DNA of 64,000 nucleotides from Nitrospinaceae bacterium. Lineage in GTDB: Bacteria; Nitrospinota; Nitrospinia; Nitrospinales; VA-1. Both the position numbers and the translations under genes were made by a program. Location of the stretch: NCBI GenBank assembly GCA_029261655.1, contig JAJDAY010000024.1, positions 1-64,000 of the forward strand. The letters run 5' to 3'. Shown here piece after piece: positions 1-9,600 of the stretch. Numbering within the stretch: the first letter of the stretch is position 1; each line of letters begins with the position of its first letter. Below the pieces are notes generated by a model that saw nothing but the letters and a program-made list of their open reading frames with translations, made no database searches and had not been told where the DNA came from.

Positions 1-258
1 CCCAAAAATTTCAAATTGCCGGACATGAATTTTCGGGAAATGCTGACCATGGTTCCGCTGATTATTCTGGTTTTCTGGATCGGTCTGTACCCGAAACCGT
101 TTTTGAAAACTTTTGACGCGTCGGTCACCCACCTGATCACCAAGGTGAGCCCGGACAACTTCCGACCGAAAAAACATGAAGAGGATCATCACGCGGCTTT
201 GATCAAACAAGACGACCTGGCTGAGTTGACGAAAAAGCTTCAGGGAAAAAAACAATAA
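1..258 (+). CDS. nuoM: NADH-quinone oxidoreductase subunit M, C-terminal fragment (5' end outside window)
   Basis: Frame is open from base 1; hydrophobic C-terminus 'MVPLIILVFWIGLYPKPFLKTFDASVTHLI' typical of NuoM, directly upstream of nuoN. Confidence 0.85.
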   Translation, partial: PKNFKLPDMNFREMLTMVPLIILVFWIGLYPKPFLKTFDASVTHLITKVSPDNFRPKKHEEDHHAALIKQDDLAELTKKLQGKKQ

Positions 259-267
259 GGAGTTGAA

Positions 268-1704
268 GTGGAACCTATTTTAGCACCCGAATCCATCGAT
301 TTAGTCAGCATCGCGCCCGTTCTGGTGCTGACGGTTTTCGCGATGGGAGTTATGGTGCTCGACCTGTTTGCCGGAAAAAGCAAGACGCTCCTGGCTTTCG
401 TCAGCATCGTCGGGTTGCTGATGACGGCAATCAGCGCCTTTGCCAAGGTCGGCTTGCCGGTTTTTTCCTTCAACGACAGTTACACCGTCGATCATCTTTC
501 CGTTTGCTTTATCCTTATTTTCACCCTCAGTTCCGCTCTTGCGATTCTGATTTCCATCGACTACAACGACCGGGAAAATATCAAGGCCGGTGAATTTTAC
601 AGTCTCGTTTTGTTCTGCACCGTGGGGATGATCGTACTGGCTTCCTCGACCGACCTGATCATGATTTTTCTGGGCATTGAAATTGTGTCCATCTGTCTGT
701 ACGTTCTGGCTGGTATTCGTCGCAATCATTTAAAATCCAACGAAGCGGCGTTGAAGTATTTCCTTTTAGGCGCTTTTGCGACCGGTTTTCTGCTGTACGG
801 CATGGCTCTCATGTACGGAGCGACGGGGACCACCAACCTCATCAGTATTGCCGACCTGATCAAATCCGATGGGGTTAAATCCGAACCTCTCCTGATGATC
901 GGCGCGGTTTTGCTGTTGATCGGGTTCGGGTTCAAGGTCGCGTCCGTTCCTTTCCACATGTGGGCGCCGGATGTTTACCAGGGAGCGCCCTCGCCGGTCA
1001 CGGCATTCATGGCAGTGGGTCCGAAGGCGGCGGCACTGGTTGCTTTTTTCCGGGTCTTTGCCGAGACGCTTCCGGAAATTTCGTTCTTCTGGGAAACCCT
1101 GCTGGTCACCATTTCCATTCTGACCATGTTCATCGGCAACCTGGGCGCGATCATGCAGACCAATATCAAACGTCTGCTGGCCTATTCCAGCGTATCCCAC
1201 GTTGGCTATATCCTGATGGCGGTGCTGGTAAAAAACACTCTGGGCAGCGCCAGTCTGATATTTTACATGGTCACCTATGCCTTCATGATTTTCGGAGTCT
1301 TTGCGATCATTATCATGCTCGGCAGGAAAGGCGACGAGAATCTGGAGATCGAAGGTTATTCGGGACTGGGCTTCAAACACCCTGTGATCGCCCTCTGCAT
1401 GACCGTATTCATGCTTTCTCTTGGGGGCCTGCCTCCCCTGGCCGGGTTCGTCGCCAAGTTTTATATCTTCAACGCCGCCCTGCAAGAGGGTTTCCTCATG
1501 CTGGTCATCATTGCGGTTTTGAACAGCGCGATATCTTTATACTACTACTTGAAAGTGATCGTTTACATGTACATGAAAGAACCGGTCCGGGAGTTTCAGC
1601 TTTCAATCACTCCGATAACCCTGTTTGTGGTCGCTCTGGCCATCATCGGCACCATCCAGCTGGGGATATTCCCAGACCCCATCCTTTCACTCGCCCAGCA
1701 ATAA
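268..1704 (+). CDS. nuoN: NADH-quinone oxidoreductase subunit N
   Basis: 478 aa polytopic protein; 'FKVASVPFHMWAPDVYQGAPSPVTAFMAVGPKAAA' and 'LLAYSSVSHVGYILMA' are NuoN signatures. Confidence 0.96.
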   Translation: MEPILAPESIDLVSIAPVLVLTVFAMGVMVLDLFAGKSKTLLAFVSIVGLLMTAISAFAKVGLPVFSFNDSYTVDHLSVCFILIFTLSSALAILISIDYNDRENIKAGEFYSLVLFCTVGMIVLASSTDLIMIFLGIEIVSICLYVLAGIRRNHLKSNEAALKYFLLGAFATGFLLYGMALMYGATGTTNLISIADLIKSDGVKSEPLLMIGAVLLLIGFGFKVASVPFHMWAPDVYQGAPSPVTAFMAVGPKAAALVAFFRVFAETLPEISFFWETLLVTISILTMFIGNLGAIMQTNIKRLLAYSSVSHVGYILMAVLVKNTLGSASLIFYMVTYAFMIFGVFAIIIMLGRKGDENLEIEGYSGLGFKHPVIALCMTVFMLSLGGLPPLAGFVAKFYIFNAALQEGFLMLVIIAVLNSAISLYYYLKVIVYMYMKEPVREFQLSITPITLFVVALAIIGTIQLGIFPDPILSLAQQ

Positions 1705-1793
1705 TCAACCAGGGCTTGGCTCCCACGGTTGCCTACGGTATAATCTTTCCCGTACACTGAAAATTTTAAGTTTTTTTCAAGAGTGATTTTTCT

Positions 1794-2111
1794 ATGAAAA
1801 TGCACCATTTGGATAAAGAAAAAGTTGGCGCGATCATGGGAGTCGTCAAGGAAGTGGTCGAGTCGGGAGAATATCCCCCTGAAAAGATCGAGGAAATTTT
1901 CAGGTTGTCGGAAGTGGAAGGCGAAAAGTTTCTCGAATGCAAGGCCCATCCCCTGCAAAATGAAAAGGTCAATTTTGAAATCGACCCGGAAAAAGGCGTC
2001 CGATTTTTTGACCCCTTTAATTTCTTCACCCAGGGAATTTATAAAGATATGGACGGCCTGACCTTGTGGACCACGGACAATCTTAAAGAACCCTGGTCCT
2101 ACGATGAGTAG
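1794..2111 (+). CDS. hypothetical protein, 105 aa
   Basis: ATG ORF, acidic/basic soluble composition, isolated between nuoN and a terminator. Confidence 0.6.
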   Translation: MKMHHLDKEKVGAIMGVVKEVVESGEYPPEKIEEIFRLSEVEGEKFLECKAHPLQNEKVNFEIDPEKGVRFFDPFNFFTQGIYKDMDGLTLWTTDNLKEPWSYDE

Positions 2112-2200
2112 TCAGCGTGGTCATTTGCGGGAAACGGGTTAAACGTCAGATGGAATAAAAACAAAAAAGCGTTTTACCGCAAAGAGGACGCAAAGAAAAG

Positions 2201-2243
2201 ACAAAAAAAAACGCCTCGCGTTTAACGCGGGGCATTTTTTTAT
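2201..2243. terminator. bidirectional intrinsic terminator
   Basis: A-tract + GCCTCGCG-TTTA-ACGCGGGGC stem + T-tract between convergent genes (1794 ORF and tatA). Confidence 0.75.
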
Positions 2244-2275
2244 TCCAAACAATCTTTAAAGGGGTTCTCTCCCTA

Positions 2276-2662
2276 CTAGCTTTTTTTCTGTTCCTCTTGT
2301 TCCTTAGCAAAATCGTAGGAACCTTTTCTCGGTAAAGAGGCGGTGAAAGCGTCGGCGGTGTCCTTCATTTCCTTGTCTTTGGCTTCGCCCTCTTCCTGGG
2401 CTTTTTTGCGGATCAACGCTTCTCTTTCTTCGTCAGTCAAATTGGGGTCGTCAATGGCCTCCTGGGTCACACCCTCAACAGCGGCGGGCTTATTTTCCTC
2501 GAGAGCCTTCTCGTCTTCTTCATCCGCTTCTTTCATGGACGTTTTGAAATTCTTGATACTGCGTCCAAAAGCGCTTCCGATCTCCGGCAGTTTTCCCGCC
2601 CCGAAGATGATCATAATGATGACCAAAATAATCATCAACTCTGGAAATCCGATTCCCATCAT
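2276..2662 (-). CDS. tatA: Sec-independent protein translocase TatA/B family
   Basis: N-terminus 'MGIGFPELMIILVIIMIIFGAGKLPEIGSAFGRSIKNFK' with FG hinge; long acidic C-terminal tail. Confidence 0.93.
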   Translation of the reverse strand: MMGIGFPELMIILVIIMIIFGAGKLPEIGSAFGRSIKNFKTSMKEADEEDEKALEENKPAAVEGVTQEAIDDPNLTDEEREALIRKKAQEEGEAKDKEMKDTADAFTASLPRKGSYDFAKEQEEQKKS

Positions 2663-2986
2663 GGTAACAACCCTCCTGTAAATTTTTCAAAAGGCCCCAC
2701 AATCAGGAACCTGATCCAGAAAACGGAATTCCAGATGCTATTGAGTTTGCATAGTTTAGCTTTTTTTGAGGGGCAATTACAAGGGAAATAACGCCTAAGT
2801 TGGGGGTATCGGACACCCGTTTTCAGAATATCCGGTTTAGCGAGAATTATAAGGTAACCCTTTTTAATTTAATTGCTTGGCAGAAACTCTGGTTTATTAA
2901 ACTGGAGCTATTCCCCCCTGAAACATTTTGGAATTCACTCTATACTCGTTTTTAAAGAAACCGAGGATCAGAGCCGGGAATAGAAA

Positions 2987-3913
2987 TTATTTCTTTTGTG
3001 CCCAACCCCGTTCTTTCATGCAATTCAAGAATTCCTTTGTGTACGGAGGAGAATGTGGATTATTCGTCACTAATCCACATTCTTTTTTAATCAACAACAA
3101 ACGGGGATCATTCTTAACACCTTGTGCATCAGAAACTGCATTTCTTGCAGATTTGATTTCTTCATTTCCATTCGAAATTTTTGAATTTTCCAAACTTCTT
3201 TTTGCTGATGCCGATATGGATGAAGATGTGGTTTTGGATTTTGGCGAAAAATAGAACCTTACGCCAAACGCAATATTATGACTAAGAATCTCAGAGTCAA
3301 ACTTTACTCCCGTACTATCTTCAAACTCAGGATCGGAAGTTCCAAGCAAACGGTAACCAAGGGTTAAGTCTATCCTTTCAGAAAAATCATAATCAAGCCC
3401 TGCACCAAGCTGGTATGCAGTTACACCTGTTGAATCGTCGGCAAACAATATTGAACCAGTAGTCACATCTTCGAGTGCTACAGATGAAACACCAACCCCT
3501 CCCATTAAATATGGGACAACAGGTGAGTTGCTCGGAAAATCCCAAAACCCGTTTAACATGACATTAAACAATCGAACATCACCATCGGTTTTTACAGCAA
3601 GCCCGTTTAATGACGGAAAACTAGACTGGGTGACGGTCAAAGTTTTCACACCATTTCGTTGATAGGAAAGTTCCAGTTCTCCACGTAAGTATTTGTTCCA
3701 CTGATATCCCAGAGCACCACTGACATTGAATCCAACATCATGGGAAGTGGTAAGAATAATACTATTTGCTTCATTGTCAGCATCCTGGAGAATACTCGGT
3801 CCAACTTGACCGGAAAGGTAAAATCCTTCGGAGTGAGCAATAGAACATGAAAAAAGGGCGTAAGAAAACAGAAAAAAGACTAGGATTTTCACGGAAATAT
3901 ACCCCACGTCCAA
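2987..3913 (-). CDS. outer membrane beta-barrel protein with extra C-terminal tail
   Basis: Signal peptide; alternating amphipathic strands, 'FNVSGALGYQWNKYLRGELELSYQRNG', 'AFGVRFYF' terminal strand; then ~86-residue tail with two Cys. Confidence 0.75.
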   Translation of the reverse strand: MDVGYISVKILVFFLFSYALFSCSIAHSEGFYLSGQVGPSILQDADNEANSIILTTSHDVGFNVSGALGYQWNKYLRGELELSYQRNGVKTLTVTQSSFPSLNGLAVKTDGDVRLFNVMLNGFWDFPSNSPVVPYLMGGVGVSSVALEDVTTGSILFADDSTGVTAYQLGAGLDYDFSERIDLTLGYRLLGTSDPEFEDSTGVKFDSEILSHNIAFGVRFYFSPKSKTTSSSISASAKRSLENSKISNGNEEIKSARNAVSDAQGVKNDPRLLLIKKECGLVTNNPHSPPYTKEFLNCMKERGWAQKK

Positions 3914-4117
3914 AAGAATTCAGTTGTTTATGAAATATCGGGATATCTATATCATGTTCGGAGGGGCGAATCAAGTGAGGGTATTTCGGCAACATGGCGG
4001 AGAGCTAGGCACAGCGTTTACTTATAGCAACGCAATAACATCCTTACCTGCTCTCCCATACACGAAGGGGGAGATTGAGGTGCAATCGTTTCTCTATTTA
4101 TTTAACGCCCTGCCCTG

Positions 4118-4765
4118 TCAAGCGTCGCGCAACTGCTGAATGGCTTTTTTGTAATCCTTGCTTTTGAATATCGCGGAGCCTGCGACCAGGACATTGGCAC
4201 CCACTTCCTTGAGTTCCTTCGCAATTTCCGGATTGATACCGCCGTCCACTTCCAGATCGAACTCATGCTCGTATTGATCCATGATTTGTTTGAGATTCAG
4301 GGTTTTATCGATCAGGGAGGTGATGAATGTCTGGCCTCCGAAGCCCGGGTTGACCGACATCAGCAACACCATGTCGATTTCGTGGAGAATCTCCTCCAGG
4401 CTGGACAGGGGGGTTGCGGGATTGAGCACCACACCCGCGCGCACGTCCTGTTCTTTTATATAATGTATGGTCCGGTTGAGATGCGGGCAGGCTTCCACAT
4501 GCACGGTCAGAATATCCGCCCCGGCCTGGGCAAAGTCTTTAATATATTTATCCGCGTCTTCGATCATCAAATGAACATCCAAAGGAAGTTCGGTGACTTT
4601 TCGGACGGCTTCGACCACGAGCGGACCGACGGTTATGTTGGGTACGTAATGTCCGTCCATAACGTCGATGTGGATCCAGTCGGCTCCGGCTTGTTCCACG
4701 GCCTTGATTTCGTCGCCCAGTTTACTGAAATCCGCTGAAAGGATCGAAGGCGCTATTTTTACCAT
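4118..4765 (-). CDS. rpe: ribulose-phosphate 3-epimerase
   Basis: 'MVKIAPSILSADFSKLGDEI', 'IHIDVMDGHYVPNITVGP', 'VNPGFGGQTF', 'EVDGGIN'. Confidence 0.97.
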   Translation of the reverse strand: MVKIAPSILSADFSKLGDEIKAVEQAGADWIHIDVMDGHYVPNITVGPLVVEAVRKVTELPLDVHLMIEDADKYIKDFAQAGADILTVHVEACPHLNRTIHYIKEQDVRAGVVLNPATPLSSLEEILHEIDMVLLMSVNPGFGGQTFITSLIDKTLNLKQIMDQYEHEFDLEVDGGINPEIAKELKEVGANVLVAGSAIFKSKDYKKAIQQLRDA

Positions 4766-4929
4766 TTCAAAATTCCCCTTTATGTATTTCCAATTGAGCT
4801 GTCGATAAGATCAGCAAGCTATGTTTCTAAAGCATCAAATATGTTTCTATTTTTAATACTCTCTCTGTTCATCGGACGTAACTTTCCCTATAATGAGGGA
4901 CTTTTTATGAGCCGTCAAAACTTTATCCT

Positions 4930-6684
4930 ATGTCATTGAAAAAAGAACAACTTCGAGAAGTGGTCCGGGACTTCCTGATGAAGGATCACAATCTGCTGGT
5001 TTTGGCGGGGGTGATCGGGTTTTTAGCGGGAATCGCATCGACGGTTTTTCGCCGGATGATTGACTTTGTGGATACCGCGTTTTCCGAACAGGGGCTTTCT
5101 CTGGTGGGGATCTCTCCGGTTTTGTTTCCCTTTATTTTGCCTCTCATGCCCATGATCGGGGGCGCGATCGTCGGTGTCATCTGTCACTTCTTCCCCAACG
5201 CGGTCAAGGAAAACGGTGTCCATCGGGTGATGCACGCTGTGGCCATGAAGGGCGGAAAAATCAGAGGAAGGACCATGGTCAGCTGTGCCACCACCTCCGC
5301 TCTCACCATTGGTTCGGGAGGTTCGGCGGGACGCGAAGGCCCCACCGTGCAAATCGGGGCGGCGGTCGGTTCTTCCATCGGGACTTTTTTCCACCTTTCC
5401 ACCGAACGCATTCAGGTGCTCGTCGGCTGTGGAGCCGCCGCGGGAATTGCCGCCTCCTTCAACGCACCTCTGGCGGGGGTGTTATTCTCGCTGGAAGTGA
5501 TTCTCGGAAATTTTACCATCCACACGTTCAGCCCCATCGTCATCGCTTCAGTGATCGGGACGGTGACAGGACGCGCGTTGGAAGGAAATGAAGTCACCTT
5601 TCAATTGCCATTTCATCAACTGGTGCATTACAGCGAAATCATTTATTACCTCGTTCTCGGGCTTTTGTGCGCCGTGGTCGCCAGGGGATTCACGCTGACT
5701 TATTTTTATATCAAAAAACTTTTCTCGCAGGACATCGACATCCCGCCAATCATCAAGCCCGCTCTGGGGGGACTTCTGGTCGGCATCCTCTCCCTCCGCC
5801 TGCCGGAGGTGCTTGGCAACGGATACGACGCCATGCAACTGGCTTTGACGGGCAATATGTTCTGGGGCCTGGCGTTGGTTCTGATTTTTGTGAAAATCCT
5901 GTCCACATCATTGACCCTGGGTTCCGGCGGACTGGGTGGAATTTTTGCCCCTTCCCTGTTCATGGGCGCCATGACGGGCGCGGTGTTTGGCACAGGAGTC
6001 CACTGGATCCTCCCTCAAATGTCAGCCTCGCCGGAAACGTATGCGGTCGTGGGTATGGGCGCTGTCGCCGCCGCCGTCATGCAGGCCCCCTTGACCATCA
6101 TTCTAATGCTTTTTGAACTGACCAATGATTACACCCTCATCCTCCCGATCATGGTCGCGTGCATAGTCTCGGCTTATTCCTACAAAGGTCTCGCCAAGCA
6201 CTCGATTTATGTTCAGTATCTACTCAATGACGGTATCAACATCAAGCATGGGCGCGAAGTCTCGGTTCTCGACGCCATCAAGGTGAAGGATGTGATGAAT
6301 CAGGTCGTCACAACGATTCCAGAGGAGATGCCGTTTCGAAAAATCATTGAAAGCATCTCTTATTCGAAAAATTTTTATTTCCCGGTGGTGAACTCTAAAG
6401 GCGACATGACCAGCATTATTTCTTTTAACGACATTCGGGAAATGATGTTTGAAGAGGAGCTGGGCGACCTCATCGTGGCCGGTGAGTTGTCCACCAAGAA
6501 AGTTCTCTATTTAAATACTGAGAACAATCTAAATGAAGCGATGGAATTGTTTGCCCGTCTCGACGTCGATCAACTTCCCGTGGTCGCCGGGGAAGGTTCC
6601 CGCAAAGTCATCGGCATGCTCGATCGTGGAGACATGATCGCGGCTTACAACCGCGAAGTTCTGGTGTCGGAGTTTGACCGTTAA
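4930..6684 (+). CDS. ClC-family chloride channel/transporter with C-terminal CBS domains
   Basis: 'GSGGSAGREGPTVQIGAAVGS', 'LGSGGLGGIFAPSLFMGA', C-terminal pair of CBS-like repeats. Confidence 0.94.
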   Translation: MSLKKEQLREVVRDFLMKDHNLLVLAGVIGFLAGIASTVFRRMIDFVDTAFSEQGLSLVGISPVLFPFILPLMPMIGGAIVGVICHFFPNAVKENGVHRVMHAVAMKGGKIRGRTMVSCATTSALTIGSGGSAGREGPTVQIGAAVGSSIGTFFHLSTERIQVLVGCGAAAGIAASFNAPLAGVLFSLEVILGNFTIHTFSPIVIASVIGTVTGRALEGNEVTFQLPFHQLVHYSEIIYYLVLGLLCAVVARGFTLTYFYIKKLFSQDIDIPPIIKPALGGLLVGILSLRLPEVLGNGYDAMQLALTGNMFWGLALVLIFVKILSTSLTLGSGGLGGIFAPSLFMGAMTGAVFGTGVHWILPQMSASPETYAVVGMGAVAAAVMQAPLTIILMLFELTNDYTLILPIMVACIVSAYSYKGLAKHSIYVQYLLNDGINIKHGREVSVLDAIKVKDVMNQVVTTIPEEMPFRKIIESISYSKNFYFPVVNSKGDMTSIISFNDIREMMFEEELGDLIVAGELSTKKVLYLNTENNLNEAMELFARLDVDQLPVVAGEGSRKVIGMLDRGDMIAAYNREVLVSEFDR

Positions 6685-6709
6685 ACACCGTCTTCCCCAA
6701 AAGCCTGAA

Positions 6710-7735
6710 ATGGTCCGTCACTCGCACAAGTTCATAATCCATCTGGCCATTGTTCTTCTCATTGCGGCCATTTTTTCCTGCACAGCTAAAGAAAAAGAAC
6801 TCCTCAGGCGAACACAGTTCCTGATGGGGACGCTGGTGGAAATCACTGTTCGCGAGATGGACTTTGAAAAAGCCCAATCGGCCCTATCTTCGGCATTTGA
6901 GGAAATACAGCGGCTGGAAAAGTTGATGAGCACGCATCTTGCCGATTCTGAAATTTCCAGGCTGAATGATCTGGCAGGTGGAAAGTCATCACTCACCCTT
7001 TCCCCGGAAGTTCTCGAAGTCATCCGCCGGGGAATTTACTGGGGAAACAAAACCAACGGCACTTTGGATATTTCAATCGAACCGGTGAGCCGTCTTTGGC
7101 ACTTTGACAATGACACCCCCTCCATCCCTTCTACGCAGGCTCTGACCGAGGCGGCCCGTCTGGTGGACTTTCGTGAAATTGAAATCGTTGAATCCAATGT
7201 CCGGCTCAAACAACAGGGAATGTCGCTTCATCTTGGAGCCATCGCCAAAGGTTACGCAGTTGATCGAGCAATGGGGATTCTCGAAAAAAATGGCATTCGG
7301 CATGCGCTCATCAACGCGGGCGGCGACTTGAAAGTCCTGGGGGAACGAAAAGACGGACAGCCCTGGAAGATTGGATTGCAGCATCCAAGACAACCTGAAA
7401 AAATGATCGCCTCGTTCACCCTGTCCCATAAAGCCGTGGCCACATCGGGCGATTACCAAAAATATTTCATCAAAGACGAGTCGCGTTATCATCACATCCT
7501 CAATCCGAAAAACGGCATGCCGGCAAAAAAAATGATTTCCTGCACCATCATCGCCGAAACTGTCATGGACGCCGACGCCCTGGCCACAGCGGTTTTTGTT
7601 CTTGGACCTGAAAATGGAATGGCGCTGGTGGAATCTCTCGACGGAGTCGAAGGCATGATGGTGACGGAGTCCGGCTCCACCCTCTTTTCAGAAAATTTCA
7701 AATCCCAGCCCGGATTTGACCTGGCGGGGTTTTGA
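6710..7735 (+). CDS. apbE: FAD:protein FMN transferase (ApbE-like lipoprotein)
   Basis: Lipobox-like 'LLIAAIFSC'; 'FLMGTLVEITV', 'DLGAIAKGYAVDRA'-type 'HLGAIAKGYAVDRAM', 'ALINAGGDL', 'VMDADALATAVFVLG'. ORF opens at 6674 but ATG at 6710 gives the better signal peptide. Confidence 0.92.
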   Translation: MVRHSHKFIIHLAIVLLIAAIFSCTAKEKELLRRTQFLMGTLVEITVREMDFEKAQSALSSAFEEIQRLEKLMSTHLADSEISRLNDLAGGKSSLTLSPEVLEVIRRGIYWGNKTNGTLDISIEPVSRLWHFDNDTPSIPSTQALTEAARLVDFREIEIVESNVRLKQQGMSLHLGAIAKGYAVDRAMGILEKNGIRHALINAGGDLKVLGERKDGQPWKIGLQHPRQPEKMIASFTLSHKAVATSGDYQKYFIKDESRYHHILNPKNGMPAKKMISCTIIAETVMDADALATAVFVLGPENGMALVESLDGVEGMMVTESGSTLFSENFKSQPGFDLAGF

Positions 7736-7755
7736 CCCTCATCTTGAAAAGAAAA

Positions 7756-7791
7756 CGGGAAACAGGAGTCGAAACATCCTCCTGCTTCCCG
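7756..7791. terminator. hairpin between convergent apbE and DsrE-like gene
   Basis: 13-bp stem CGGGAAACAGGAG / CTCCTGCTTCCCG with one mismatch, 10-nt loop. Confidence 0.6.
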
Positions 7792-7823
7792 CCATAAAAT
7801 TTGTTAAAAAGTAAAATGCTCTG

Positions 7824-8264
7824 TCACTTTCTTTGGGATGGCGCGATTGGAATGCCACTTTTCCAAACGTGCAAACCCGCAACGAGAGAATTTCTATCCA
7901 CTCCATGTTCCAGTAAACATCCTTCACAGACACTCACATCGATCCTTTCGTCCTGGAACCAAATCAGCATGTATTCCAGGTCGGGATCAATACCAACCTT
8001 TTTAAAAAATTTGACCCCGGAACCGTGGATGACAACTTTTATGGGTTGTTTTTTCGAACGACCTTCCTCCCTCAAATGAAGATTTAGGTCAACCAACCCC
8101 TGCTTCAACCCAGCAAGGTCATTGGTCTCGACAAAATACACAATTTCTTGTTTCAAATTTGGCTGAAACTTTGTGATTGCCGCCGACGCTGTATAGGGGC
8201 TGAATAAAAAAGCCAGTGAAGCCAGTACTAAAAACAAATTCAACTTAGTATGTTTAAAATTCAT
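7824..8264 (-). CDS. secreted DsrE-like sulfur-relay/hypothetical protein
   Basis: Signal peptide; 'FVETNDLAGLKQGLVDLNLHLREEG...IKVVIHGSGVKFF' and conserved-looking Cys pair 'VCEGCLLEHG' resembles DsrE/F fold proteins. Confidence 0.6.
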   Translation of the reverse strand: MNFKHTKLNLFLVLASLAFLFSPYTASAAITKFQPNLKQEIVYFVETNDLAGLKQGLVDLNLHLREEGRSKKQPIKVVIHGSGVKFFKKVGIDPDLEYMLIWFQDERIDVSVCEGCLLEHGVDRNSLVAGLHVWKSGIPIAPSQRK

Positions 8265-8330
8265 TTTTCAGGCCTGAATCAAAAGGTTAAAAATAATATT
8301 CAACAGAGTTGAAAATCGACACCCACCCGA

Positions 8331-8891
8331 CTAATGACCGTGGCCGCCTCTTTTTTCAAAATACTCGTCGTAACGTTGAACAAAATCCTTCGATTCTCCT
8401 AATGGCAAATGACAGCTACGGCATTTTGCATAATCCACTTTAATGGGTTTTCCGTCGGCAGAAAAAGCGGAATAAATCCAGTCACCGTTTTTTAAATCTT
8501 TGGGAGCGTTTTTCCCCCAGCCTTTTTGTTTTTCCATAACGTAAACCTTCGCTATCTGGTCTTTCACCAGTTTTCCAGAGGCATCTTTTTCAAAGTTCCC
8601 ATCAGTGCCTTTTCTGGGATTAAATATTGCCATTACCAGAACGGACCCATCAGGAAAGGCTTCTCCCTTATGGGCTTTTTCTCCTGCCGGATTGACATAA
8701 AGATCACGCACTGCATTGGGTTTTTGAATGCCATGCAGAAATTTGGGAAACTTTTCGTAATCCGAAGGAAAAGACAGTTCCCCATCTTTCGGGGTCGATC
8801 CCGATTGGGCGTTAGAAACAAACAGGAAGGATCCAATACCAATAATAAAAGCCAAAGCAATTGCGAATGTGTTTTTCATTTCGTTCTCCAT
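8331..8891 (-). CDS. cytochrome P460-like c-type cytochrome
   Basis: Signal peptide, 'YEKFPKFLHGIQKPNAVRDLYVNPAGEKAHKGEAFPDGSVLVMAIF', heme motif CRSCH near C-terminus; matches P460 domain layout. Confidence 0.85.
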   Translation of the reverse strand: MENEMKNTFAIALAFIIGIGSFLFVSNAQSGSTPKDGELSFPSDYEKFPKFLHGIQKPNAVRDLYVNPAGEKAHKGEAFPDGSVLVMAIFNPRKGTDGNFEKDASGKLVKDQIAKVYVMEKQKGWGKNAPKDLKNGDWIYSAFSADGKPIKVDYAKCRSCHLPLGESKDFVQRYDEYFEKRGGHGH

Positions 8892-9096
8892 ATTTTCATA
8901 GAATTGTCAGCTGAAAAATAACGGATTGAGTCCGCTAATTTTCCAGAAACATTTCCAGATTCAGGGTTAAGTTATTGTCCGAACAATTTCGATCAGGCAA
9001 AGGCGGTTTTTAGCGCAGGAATAAACCCTCGCGCACCACAACCCTGCCTGATAAAAATCAAACATTTAGGTCATCAGTAACTTTAGTATGGGAGAA

Positions 9097-9510
9097 CTAA
9101 ATTTGGGGAGGATGATCGATCGATCGTATGGTGGAATAACGATATAAATCCAAGGGAAAACCATTACTTTTCGAACTCACTAAAACTGTCAGAATGAGAT
9201 CTTCATGGCTGAAGAATATTTTTTGGATAGGAGGAAACGGTATGGATTTTTGTGAAAAAGGCAATCCACCGCAGTCCGGGCCAATAACAATTCTTTGCAA
9301 CTGCCTTTTGGATTTTAATAGATGCGGACAAGGATTGCTAATGGAATGGCCCAACAACGCACAGTGATGGGGTTTTTCCTTAGAGGTCTTGTGCAACTGA
9401 GAACCTTCGGAGTGATGATCGTGGTGCATTCCCGCAAATGCCGGAGCTGATAAAATAAGTGCCCCTAACAAAACCAGCATTCCAAAAACTGTGAGTTTGA
9501 TTCCATGCAT
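9097..9510 (-). CDS. secreted His/Cys-containing hypothetical protein, putative metal-binding
   Basis: Signal peptide followed by 'GMHHDHHSEGSQLHKTSKEKPHHCALLGHSISNPCPH'; same strand just downstream of copA. Confidence 0.6.
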   Translation of the reverse strand: MHGIKLTVFGMLVLLGALILSAPAFAGMHHDHHSEGSQLHKTSKEKPHHCALLGHSISNPCPHLLKSKRQLQRIVIGPDCGGLPFSQKSIPFPPIQKIFFSHEDLILTVLVSSKSNGFPLDLYRYSTIRSIDHPPQI

Positions 9511-9600
9511 ACTTCAAATATATCTTTATGTATTCCAATAAATCAAGTTTTTTTCCAAAACACCATTTCCATTAATGTACCAAATGAAAAACAGGGCAAA

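Noticed and set aside
766-1485. 239-aa antisense ORF over nuoN
   Set aside because: Charged His/Gln/Arg-rich shadow ORF opposite a strongly supported gene.
960-1760. 266-aa + strand ORF inside nuoN
   Set aside because: Out-of-frame shadow of nuoN; composition (Gly/His/Arg-rich, no domain) typical of alternate-frame translation.
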